The notes below the pieces were generated by a model. The model was given only the letters and a program-made list of their open reading frames with translations, ran no database searches and had not been told where the DNA came from. A DNA stretch of 32,837 bases from Sediminibacterium sp. C3. Its GTDB lineage: Bacteria; Bacteroidota; Bacteroidia; Chitinophagales; Chitinophagaceae. Where the stretch lies: positions 183,217-216,053 of the forward strand of contig NZ_KI669560.1 of NCBI RefSeq assembly GCF_000508085.1, in the 5' to 3' direction. A program made the position numbers and the translations under genes. Of the stretch, positions 26,036 through 32,837 are shown one piece after another (the first letter of the stretch is position 1; the number at the start of each line of letters is the position of its first letter).

Positions 26036-26203
26036 TTTAACTGAGATTTATTCAATACGATACCTATTCGATGGTTTAAGAGGGCAGTTTATTTTATAGT
26101 ATTGGTGAATAAGCTAAGGCTTATTTGAAATTCTTTTTTTTTAGTTTCTTCAAGACTTGCATTAAACTATGTTAAGATGCAATAATGGGAGAATTCCATA
26201 AAA

Positions 26204-26599
26204 TTAATTTGTACTCAAATGAATATTGGGAGATTTAATCTTATTTCGTTTTAAGTACTTTATTTTATTCTTGTTTATATAAAACGAGTCAATTTGAGTT
26301 GATTTCTGAGGAAAGTCAATGTGTTTAACATAAGTGGAGTCAGGATGTAAAGCAATAAATCTTTCGTATAAATTGATTCTTTTTTTCAATTCTCGAAAGG
26401 AAACAGTGTCAAGAAATTGATCTTTCCTTAGTATGGCATTTAATTTAGCAGCTTCTCCTGAAAATATAATTGTACGATTATTATTGTAATCAGTAAAAAC
26501 TCGTTCACCTCTTTTATTGATATAGTCTTTTTTGTATTGGATTGAACGGCAACTAAAAAAGAAGAGAAGCAATAGAAAAAGTATAAGTCTCATATTCAT
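26204..26599 (-). CDS. Small predicted lipoprotein, unknown function (131 aa)
   Basis: The protein starts MNMRLILFLLLLFFFSCRSI: a short hydrophobic signal ending in FFSC, where cysteine 17 would be lipidated and hold it in the membrane. The mature part is basic and contains YKKDYINKRGERVFTDYNN, a helical middle (AAKLNAILRKDQFLDTVS) and a lysine-rich C-terminus (KIKYLKRNKIKSP). I recognise no domain. It is encoded between two TlpA-like genes on the same strand as the peptide exporter. Small lipoproteins next to exported-peptide genes are sometimes immunity factors, so that is a possible role here; the sequence itself does not show it. Confidence 0.7.
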   Translation of the reverse strand: MNMRLILFLLLLFFFSCRSIQYKKDYINKRGERVFTDYNNNRTIIFSGEAAKLNAILRKDQFLDTVSFRELKKRINLYERFIALHPDSTYVKHIDFPQKSTQIDSFYINKNKIKYLKRNKIKSPNIHLSTN

Positions 26600-26678
26600 T
26601 ATCTTAAGTGGTAGTGGTATATTCTAACGCTCCTGACAAACAAAATGATAATTAAATTATAAATCCAAATCATGGTAC

Positions 26679-27872
26679 TTAAAATCTAAATACTTTACGA
26701 AGCTGTTCAGTTAATTGAGTGTCATCGTCATTTTCCTGTCGAAAAATTATGATTCCATTTGTATCAATGAGAATCTTAGTTGGCAAGACAGATATTGCAT
26801 ATTCTTTATTCACATTAAATTGATTGATATTACCTTTTTGAAACTCACCAATATCTAAATTATCACGTATGTGATAAAAAAGGCTAGTTTTATCTTTTTC
26901 GATAGCCTTTTTCCAATCTTCACTATTTCTATCAGAACTTATACAAATTACTTCTAGGCCCTTATCCTGATATTTTTTATATAACTCAATTAAATAAGGG
27001 CTACCCTTTCTACAAGGCAAACACCAACTTGCCCAAAAATCTAATAGTATATATTTCTTGCCAATTAATTTTGAAACATCTAAGAGTCGGCCATTAATAT
27101 CGTTTATTGAGAAGACTTTAGCCTTACTCCCAACTCCGGCACCTAATTTAAGGACAATCTGTTGACGAACTAAATCACCAAAAACAGATTGTTGAATTTT
27201 AAAACTGAAATTATCATAAAATTTTGCAAGCGAGTCAACAGAAAGTGATGAAAAATAATAACGCAATAAGTATGCACTTAAATAAGAGTCTCGATTCTTT
27301 TCAATATAATCAAAATCGATTATTTTAATTTTGTCTCTGTACGGAATAAGCTTATCAAACGCATTCTTAGCTAATTCTTGTAGCACAATATTCTCTTTTG
27401 ATTTATTTAGCAGTTCAATAGCATTACTATATTCGGTTTCAAGTAATTTGATTCCCATATTATCGTATATACTATCCTTAAACTTTTGAAGTCTAGACAT
27501 TTCATTTTGAACACTAGATCCGCTTATTGTCGCCTTCTTAAAGTTATCAACCAATAGGGATATATTCATCATAGATGGCTCAATAAAAAAATCAGTTGTG
27601 TTCGGGTCATTGATAGATTTAGATTTTATATTGCCGTCTAGATAGGCATTCGTGGGTTCTTTGATTTTGCCAGTAAATAAAAACCTCCCCTTATTTAGTT
27701 TACAAGTATCATGAATGAATTTTCCTTCAAAATTTAAATAACTCAGTACAACAATCCCATTTTCTTGTCCTTTTAGATATCCAACTATTTTAAAACGGGA
27801 ACCATCAACCTTTTTTTGACCAAAAGCTATTGAGTAAATTAACAGAAAACAAAAAAGAAATTTTTTTTTCAT
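26679..27872 (-). CDS. DUF4369/TlpA-like thiol-disulfide protein next to the peptide gene (397 aa)
   Basis: The start at 27872 gives a proper signal peptide, MKKKFLFCFLLIYSIAFGQ; the longer frame from 27920 adds residues that overlap the peptide gene's terminator. DUF4369 occupies about 26-120 (FKIVGYLKGQENGIVVLSYL, RFLFTGKIKEPTNAYLDG). A helical spacer follows, then the TlpA domain with LLDFWASWCLPCRKGSPYL (CxxC at 284-287) and SDRNSEDWKKAIEKDKTS. The partner or substrate is unknown. It is the closest gene downstream of the six-cysteine precursor peptide, separated by a strong terminator, so transcription must read through or restart. Its position makes it the best candidate for acting on that peptide. 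Confidence 0.92.
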   Translation of the reverse strand: MKKKFLFCFLLIYSIAFGQKKVDGSRFKIVGYLKGQENGIVVLSYLNFEGKFIHDTCKLNKGRFLFTGKIKEPTNAYLDGNIKSKSINDPNTTDFFIEPSMMNISLLVDNFKKATISGSSVQNEMSRLQKFKDSIYDNMGIKLLETEYSNAIELLNKSKENIVLQELAKNAFDKLIPYRDKIKIIDFDYIEKNRDSYLSAYLLRYYFSSLSVDSLAKFYDNFSFKIQQSVFGDLVRQQIVLKLGAGVGSKAKVFSINDINGRLLDVSKLIGKKYILLDFWASWCLPCRKGSPYLIELYKKYQDKGLEVICISSDRNSEDWKKAIEKDKTSLFYHIRDNLDIGEFQKGNINQFNVNKEYAISVLPTKILIDTNGIIIFRQENDDDTQLTEQLRKVFRF

Positions 27873-27890
27873 AATATAAAATCTAAAAAG

Positions 27891-27918
27891 AAAAAGAGCT
27901 GCACAAATGGTGCAGCTC
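27891..27918 (-). terminator. Rho-independent terminator after the precursor-peptide gene
   Basis: On the minus strand GAGCTGCAC (27918-27910) pairs perfectly with GTGCAGCTC (27904-27896) around a 5-nt loop, followed by five U (27895-27891). It lies 12 bases after the precursor-peptide stop and before the TlpA-like start at 27872. Confidence 0.93.
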
Positions 27919-27930
27919 AAAAATTATAGT

Positions 27931-28131
27931 TTAAGGCATACACAATGTACCAGTGTTGGTTCCGTTTCTCTCACACTTATTAGAACAACATGCAGAATTT
28001 GCGGAACAATCAAGTGTATAGTCAGTTAAACAAGGGGCGCCATTGGAGCCATCTGTTATTTCTCCACCGACAACTAATTTGGCTTCTTTTCTTGATAAAA
28101 CTGAACCTAGTTTTTCGAATTTCTGTTTCAT
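27931..28131 (-). CDS. Exported Cys-rich precursor peptide with double-glycine leader, knottin-like core
   Basis: The 66-residue product has two parts. The leader, MKQKFEKLGSVLSRKEAKLV followed by VGG, has the features of double-glycine leaders: an amphipathic helix with spaced hydrophobics and Gly-Gly at 22-23. A C39 peptidase would cleave after G23, releasing a core of 43 residues, EITDGSNGAPC onward. The core holds all six cysteines, C34, C42, C48, C49, C53 and C64, spaced C-X7-C-X5-CC-X3-C-X10-C. That is the C-C-CC-C-C framework of inhibitor cystine-knot peptides; ACCSNKC is typical of them. It is rich in Gly, Ser, Asn and Thr and has little charge. It stands between the exporter operon and a terminator. 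A toxin, signal or bacteriocin is possible; a lanthipeptide is unlikely since no modification enzyme is present. Confidence 0.85.
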   Translation of the reverse strand: MKQKFEKLGSVLSRKEAKLVVGGEITDGSNGAPCLTDYTLDCSANSACCSNKCERNGTNTGTLCMP

Positions 28132-28185
28132 TTTTGAATAATTTTAAGTAACTAAATTCCTGCAGCTTTAAGCATCAGCAGATTG

Positions 28186-28197
28186 TTGGCTCGCCAA
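28186..28197. repeat. Short palindrome upstream of the precursor-peptide gene
   Basis: TTGGCTCGCCAA contains five-base inverted arms (TTGGC/GCCAA) around TC, about 55 bases before the peptide start codon. It might be a regulator-binding site. The remainder of this 258-base gap (28132-28389) is AT-rich and I found no convincing consensus promoter. Confidence 0.3.
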
Positions 28198-28365
28198 ACC
28201 ACTTATTCATAATTAAGTGTAGTACCATTTGACTGTTCTTTTCGGGTACTAATCGAAAAGAAATATGATAATTCTTCCTCTTGAAAGAAAATAATTAAAA
28301 GTATTTTATGTATTTTTTGAGTGCAGTAAACTTCAAGTATTATATTTAATTAAAAAAATATAACC

Positions 28366-28385
28366 GGGGGGTATTTTTACCCCCC
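28366..28385 (-). terminator. Terminator of the ABC exporter-HlyD operon
   Basis: GGGGGGTA (28366-28373) and TACCCCCC (28378-28385) form an 8-bp GC-rich hairpin with a TTTT loop (plus-strand sense) directly after the HlyD stop. On the minus strand it is followed, after GGTTATA, by a seven-U stretch. The gap before the U-run makes it slightly atypical, but it should separate the exporter operon from the peptide gene. Confidence 0.7.
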
Positions 28386-28389
28386 AAAA

Positions 28390-29727
28390 CTATCTTGCAA
28401 ACAATCCCCTCCATTGATACAATAACCGATCGGCTAAACTAGCTTCCGCTGTAATGACATCTGCAGTTCCAGTCAAACTATTACTAAAATGAATGGTCTT
28501 TTGATAATTCGTTTGTAAGCCGTTATTGAGTTTAACCTTTATCAAAAAACTGGTGTCTTTATAGGGTACTTGTGGAATATTCATTATGGTGCCATTTAAC
28601 ACACCAAATTCATTTCGTTGATAACTATTAAGTGCAATATTCACCTGTTGACCTTGCTTTAATTTTCCAAAATTTTGTTGAGATGCAATCAGCTCTGCAA
28701 AATAGGTGGGTTGCTTTGGAATAATATAAAAGAGCTCTTGTCCCGTTTTGATCCAACTATTCTCTTGAAAGTAACTGGCAAACTGCAAAGTACCTGTTTC
28801 ACTAGCAACTAATATGTATCGATTTGCCCATTCGGCCAACGCACTTTTGGTATTAAAGAGAGCTGCAATAAAATTTTGTTGGATATCCGCATTTAGCTTA
28901 TGAATTTCCAATAATTCTTTTTGCTTGGCAACAATATTTGCGGACTGAGTAATATCCGCAGCATCAACTTGAACTAATTGTTGTTTCTTAGATAATACGG
29001 TTGATTTATCCTTAATTAAATCAAGAGGTGCAATCACTTTTTCATTAGCCATTTTTTCATTAATGGCCAATAATCCTTGTTGCATTGCTAAATCTTGAAG
29101 AATCAATTGTTTTTGATTATTCGCATTCTCCTTAGACTGATTAATCAGCCTAATATCTTGAGCAATGGCATCACGCTTTTGGTTAAAGTACCCTTTAGTC
29201 TTTGCCCAAGAGAGCTGATAGATTTGTTGGGCAATATCTTGATAATTTTTTTGTAAATCTCCCAATTGATTGAGTGTTTCTAACTGGCTAATCGCATTCC
29301 AATTATTTTGTTTTAAGTGAAGTTCTGTCTGTTCAAGCCATTTTTTAAGTAACATTATTTGTTTATAATCAGCATTGCTTTGCAAAACAGCTAAAACATC
29401 ACCAGCAATTACTTTTTTATTTTCAAGTGCATATAAATAAACAATTCGTCCTTCAGATTTACTTATAATTTGCTTGGGTAAATTATCCCCAACAATCTTT
29501 ACTGGTGCTTTAACGATATCTGGGTATTGAATAAAAAAAGTTAACGTAAATAACAAACCAATAATGACAAAAAACATTGCAATGCCATTTCGAACTATCC
29601 ATACAGGTTTACTGCTAATGATTTCACGAACCTCATGGCTATAAATACGATCTGCCTCATCTAAGCTTTCAATATTAGCCGCTTCAAGCATTGCATCTAA
29701 ACTATATGATTCTTCTTGTTGAGGCAT
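28390..29727 (-). CDS. HlyD-family membrane fusion protein of the peptide exporter
   Basis: The 445-residue protein has a single membrane segment, IAMFFVIIGLLFTLTFFIQY (about 49-68), preceded by a cytoplasmic N-terminus. A lipoyl/barrel-sandwich half follows (KIVGDNLPKQIISKSEGRIV, about 77-96), then a long coiled coil (about 115-300, e.g. QQLVQVDAADITQSANIVA, VAKQKELLEIHKLNADIQQ), and a C-terminal beta-barrel domain (LRQGQ-type motif KLKQGQQVNIALNSY). This is the layout of HlyD/adaptor proteins that link an inner-membrane ABC exporter to an outer-membrane channel, spanning the periplasm. It starts nine bases after the exporter stop, so the two form an operon. No TolC-like gene is in the window. 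It is probably the adaptor for export of the six-cysteine peptide. Confidence 0.92.
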   Translation of the reverse strand: MPQQEESYSLDAMLEAANIESLDEADRIYSHEVREIISSKPVWIVRNGIAMFFVIIGLLFTLTFFIQYPDIVKAPVKIVGDNLPKQIISKSEGRIVYLYALENKKVIAGDVLAVLQSNADYKQIMLLKKWLEQTELHLKQNNWNAISQLETLNQLGDLQKNYQDIAQQIYQLSWAKTKGYFNQKRDAIAQDIRLINQSKENANNQKQLILQDLAMQQGLLAINEKMANEKVIAPLDLIKDKSTVLSKKQQLVQVDAADITQSANIVAKQKELLEIHKLNADIQQNFIAALFNTKSALAEWANRYILVASETGTLQFASYFQENSWIKTGQELFYIIPKQPTYFAELIASQQNFGKLKQGQQVNIALNSYQRNEFGVLNGTIMNIPQVPYKDTSFLIKVKLNNGLQTNYQKTIHFSNSLTGTADVITAEASLADRLLYQWRGLFAR

Positions 29728-29736
29728 AATTCGTCT

Positions 29737-31998
29737 TTAATCACCTAATTCTAATTGATTTTTAACCAAAGTAAAATATTCACCCTTCATTGCTGTTAAT
29801 TCAGCATGTGTACCTTGCTCGGTAATCACCCCATTGTGTAATACCACTATTTGGTCAGCATTACGAACAGTGCTTAAGCGGTGTGCTACCACTACAACTG
29901 TTTTACCTTCGAAAAACAGGTTTAAGTTTTTTAAAATAGTACTTTCATTATTGGAATCTAATGCGTTGGTAGCTTCATCTAATAAAATTAAATCCGGGTT
30001 TTTGTAAACAGCTCTAGCAATTAAGATCCTTTGTCTTTGCCCAGCACTTACCCCCGTGCCTTCTGCACCAATTTTGGTATTATAGCCCAATGGCAAACTT
30101 TCGATAAACGAAGTGATATTGGCAATTTTTGCAGCATATCTTAACCTTGCCTTATCGGGATAATCTTCCCCAACAGCTATGTTTTTAGCAATACTATCAG
30201 AAAAAATAAAGCTGTCTTGCATTACTACACCACACTGTTTACGCCAAGCACGATGGCTAATATTTGACAAGTTTAAACCTGATGATTCTGCTTGATCACC
30301 AATATATATATCCCCAGACTTCGCCTCATAAAATTTAAGCAATAACTTTAGTAAGGTGGTTTTACCACTACCACTGGACCCTACAATTGCTGTTACTTTT
30401 CCTTGCGGTATTTGCATGGAAATATTTTTAAGCACAGGCTCATTACCAGCGCCTGGATAGGTAAAGCTGATATTATGAAGGTGTATAGATCGGTTTTGAG
30501 GCAACTCTGTAACCAAGGCTGAAGAAGCATCACTTTTCAAATTTACTGGTTCTTCATCAGCCAACTGATGAATTTCATTCAATCTTTCCAAACTTATTTT
30601 AGCCAATTGCCAATTTTGAACGAAACCAATCATTTGCTCAATTGGAGAGTTTAATTGCCCAATAATATATTGAATCGCAAGCATTGCACCAAGGGTAATT
30701 TGCCCTTGAATCACTGCTGTTGCTGCTACAAATGTGATGAATATATTTTTGCCCTCGTTAATAAAGAAAGCACCCGCTTGTTGCCATTGATTCAGTGCAA
30801 GCCCTTTCATTCCTACCCTAAATAGTGATGCTTGCAAGTGTTCCCATTGCCATCGTTGTTGCTTTTCACTACCATGCAACTTAATCTCCTGCATACCTTG
30901 TACCAATTGAATTGTACTGCTCTGTTCTGAAGCAGCAATATCAAACTGCTGGTAATCAAGCTCTTTTCTTTTCTTTAAAAAGATTAAAATCCATAAAATA
31001 TAAAGTACACTGGCTGCAGTAAAAACACCAAAAATGAGTACACTATAATTAAGCAACACAATAGAAAAAATCAACAAATTGAATAGAGAAAACAAAGTAC
31101 TAAGTGAAGTACCAGTCAAGAAATTTTGAATCCGTTTATGGTCATTCATTCTTTGAAGAATATCCCCAGTTTTTTTACTATCAAAATAAGCCAATGGCAA
31201 CTTCATCAGCTTTATCAAAAAACCCGTAAGAATAGAGATATTGATCCGACTACTGATATGGTATAGAATCCAACTGCGAATAAATTCTACACCCAAACGC
31301 CCAATAAACAAAGCCAGTTGAGCTAATAAAACAATATATACAAATTGAATATTTTGAGTGTTGATACCTACATCAACAACACTTTGTGTGAGAAAAGGAA
31401 ATACCAATTGCAATAAACTACCCAGCATGACCCCTAAGAAAAGTTGGAATACCAGTTTTTTATGTGGCTTTATATAACCCCATAGTTGGTTAGCATGGTT
31501 GTTTGTTAACTCTTTAAAATCATGCCCGTAATTGGCATTATAAAAGTTTTGACCAGGTTCTAGAATTAAGGCAATACCTGTAGAATCTCCATCCTCATTT
31601 TTATCACTTATCCATTTTTGTAAGAACAGCTCTTTGCTGATGGTAATAATCCCTTTTGCTGGATCAGCTATTGTGATGTTTTTTGGCTTTGAAAAAAAAG
31701 CCCTCTTTTGTGGTGGTAAAACAATGAAATGGTTTTGCCCCCAATGCAGTATTGCGGGTTTTGGCGCTTCTTCAATTAATTTTTCAAAATTCAACTTTAA
31801 CCCAGATGTTTGAAAACCTATCTTTTCGGCGGCATCACTAATACCTAATAAATTAACCCCCTCCTTACCTATCTCTGTTAACTCCCTTAATTTTTCTAAT
31901 GCAAACACACGACCATAGTACCTACTTATCATATACAAACAAGTAGGACCGCAATCCATTTGGTTTTGTTGAAGCTGGAAAAAGATGTTTGGTTTAAT
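29737..31998 (-). CDS. Peptidase-containing (C39) ABC transporter for double-glycine peptides
   Basis: The protein has three parts: an N-terminal C39 peptidase, a six-helix membrane domain and an ABC ATPase. Counting from the ATG at 31959, the peptidase shows C3 in MDCGPTCLYMI, H77 in QNHFIVLPP and D99 in IADPAKG, a full catalytic triad. The ATPase shows Walker A VGSSGSGKTT (526-535), signature VSAGQ (637-641) and Walker B LILLDEAT (657-664). The ATG at 31959 starts only two residues before the catalytic Cys and loses the oxyanion glutamine. Thirteen in-frame codons upstream encode a family-like N-terminus, (I)KPNIFFQLQQNQ, with no ATG, GTG or TTG; I therefore place the start at the ATT at 31998, giving 753 residues. 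It would cleave leaders after Gly-Gly during export. Nothing is annotated between here and 32159. Confidence 0.9.
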   Translation of the reverse strand: MKPNIFFQLQQNQMDCGPTCLYMISRYYGRVFALEKLRELTEIGKEGVNLLGISDAAEKIGFQTSGLKLNFEKLIEEAPKPAILHWGQNHFIVLPPQKRAFFSKPKNITIADPAKGIITISKELFLQKWISDKNEDGDSTGIALILEPGQNFYNANYGHDFKELTNNHANQLWGYIKPHKKLVFQLFLGVMLGSLLQLVFPFLTQSVVDVGINTQNIQFVYIVLLAQLALFIGRLGVEFIRSWILYHISSRINISILTGFLIKLMKLPLAYFDSKKTGDILQRMNDHKRIQNFLTGTSLSTLFSLFNLLIFSIVLLNYSVLIFGVFTAASVLYILWILIFLKKRKELDYQQFDIAASEQSSTIQLVQGMQEIKLHGSEKQQRWQWEHLQASLFRVGMKGLALNQWQQAGAFFINEGKNIFITFVAATAVIQGQITLGAMLAIQYIIGQLNSPIEQMIGFVQNWQLAKISLERLNEIHQLADEEPVNLKSDASSALVTELPQNRSIHLHNISFTYPGAGNEPVLKNISMQIPQGKVTAIVGSSGSGKTTLLKLLLKFYEAKSGDIYIGDQAESSGLNLSNISHRAWRKQCGVVMQDSFIFSDSIAKNIAVGEDYPDKARLRYAAKIANITSFIESLPLGYNTKIGAEGTGVSAGQRQRILIARAVYKNPDLILLDEATNALDSNNESTILKNLNLFFEGKTVVVVAHRLSTVRNADQIVVLHNGVITEQGTHAELTAMKGEYFTLVKNQLELGD

Positions 31999-32158
31999 TA
32001 GCTATAATTTAGAAATAAAAACTACTATTTAAGCAACTTGATTTGCTATATTAACTGATTAAGGTTTCGAGGTCTTTCAGCCCAAAAGTGTCTAATTTTC
32101 GAAGTATCTTTTTTTTGCAAAAGTTTAATAGTTCCTAAATTTATGCATCAAGTAAAAG

Positions 32159-32837
32159 CTAATAATTAGCTTTATTGGGATAAATATTTTTCAATAGAAA
32201 GTTTTCCAATAATCTTGGTTCAATATTCTTAAATAATATTTTTCCGTTAATGTCTAAAAGAAAATTTGTAGGGAATGACTTTATTGAATATTTTGAAGAC
32301 TGTATATGATTTTTGTCCCAATATTGTGGCCAAGGAAGTTCATATTTATTAATTGCATTTAACCATTTAGCTTTATCAATTTCGTCATCTATTGAAATTC
32401 CTAAAATATCAAAATCAATTGAACTAAATTTTGTATATATTTTTTTAAAGTCACTAAATTGACGAATGCAAGGACCACAATTATGAAACCAGAAATCAAT
32501 TAATGTGTATTTTCTTTTCCCAGATAATTCTAGAGTTGATTTAACATCATTAGAATCAACTACATAGAAAGTAGGAAAAAAAGACCCTTGAATTGTGTTT
32601 CGAGACATAGAAATTTGATCTTCCAAATATAATCCCACAGGGGTTCTTCTTAAGGTAATATCGAAAAGATTAAATGCAGAATCAAATATTTTTGAATAAC
32701 CTCTGCTTTCAAAAGCATGGTACATTGACCAAAAAACTGCATAAGATTTGGGATTATGATATATATAGTTCAAACTTAATGAATTCTTTTTTCTTGCAAT
32801 TGCTTTCTTTTAGATTCAATACTATCATTAGAATTTT
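32159..32837 (-). pseudogene. TlpA-like thioredoxin-domain protein, frameshifted and partial at the right edge
   Basis: The longest frame (32159-32773) would start at TTG and lacks a signal peptide, beginning instead in the helical spacer typical of its paralogues (NYIYHNPKSYAVFWSMYHA). It then has a TlpA domain with LIDFWFHNCGPCIRQFSDF (CGPC retained, the usual Trp before Cys replaced by Asn) and SIKSFPTNFLLDINGK. Just upstream, in another frame running to the window edge, lies coding-like SNDSIESKRKQLQEK. A missing A in the run at 32787-32792 (minus-strand A6) would join the two as QEKKNSLSLNYIYHN. The N-terminal signal and DUF4369 part should be beyond the window. It is the fifth TlpA-like gene, upstream of the exporter on the same strand. 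Confidence 0.82.

Noticed and set aside
27931..28131. Lanthipeptide or other enzyme-modified RiPP
   Set aside because: No LanB/LanM, radical-SAM, YcaO or similar enzyme is present, and the cysteine spacing is better explained by three disulfides.
1..32837. tRNA, rRNA, CRISPR arrays and intact insertion sequences
   Set aside because: I looked for cloverleaf-like segments, regularly spaced repeats and transposase motifs and found none that I could support.

Overview
The window looks like a chromosomal segment of a Bacteroidota bacterium, most likely family Chitinophagaceae. The grounds are Bacteroidota-type promoters (TTTG, about 19 nt, TAnnTTTG), DUF4369/TlpA thioredoxin proteins, a split methionine synthase, few Shine-Dalgarno sequences and moderate-to-low GC. 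Genus is not decidable from sequence alone.

Positions 1-4950 hold branched-chain amino acid biosynthesis on the minus strand. leuA-leuC-leuD-leuB is tightly packed. It is followed by a separate ilv transcription unit: promoter, a 35-residue Ile/Val-rich leader peptide, an attenuator, then the start of ilvE, which runs off the left edge. A terminator-like hairpin also sits in the leuA leader, and LeuA lacks the leucine-binding regulatory domain.

Positions 4950-19325 are core housekeeping genes: an unknown helical-repeat protein; a REC-PAS-PAS histidine kinase overlapping a long-chain acyl-CoA synthetase that has an 18-bp palindrome just upstream; serC, a DUF1015 gene and a TPR protein as one unit ending at a strong terminator; recR; an OB-fold protein; a YceI protein; and methionine synthase split into two adjacent genes. 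The metH leader has a consensus promoter and four complementary strands that can form mutually exclusive helices, the last against the start codon. This is a strong riboswitch-like signal whose class I could not assign.

From 19325 to the right end the DNA becomes visibly AT-richer and accessory. There is an AbiEi/AbiEii toxin-antitoxin pair, a frameshifted AAA/DUF4143 ATPase under a nested inverted-repeat operator, and a peptide-export locus. That locus encodes a C39-peptidase ABC exporter, an HlyD-type adaptor and a 66-residue precursor. The precursor has a double-glycine leader and a six-cysteine core spaced C-C-CC-C-C, as in cystine-knot peptides. Around these lie five TlpA-like thioredoxin-domain genes (two frameshifted) and a small lipoprotein. 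My main hypothesis is that this is a secretion system for a disulfide-rich, possibly knottin-like peptide, with periplasmic thiol-disulfide enzymes nearby. Three genes here carry single-base frameshifts, each at or next to an A/T run, so sequencing error must be separated from real decay or phase variation.
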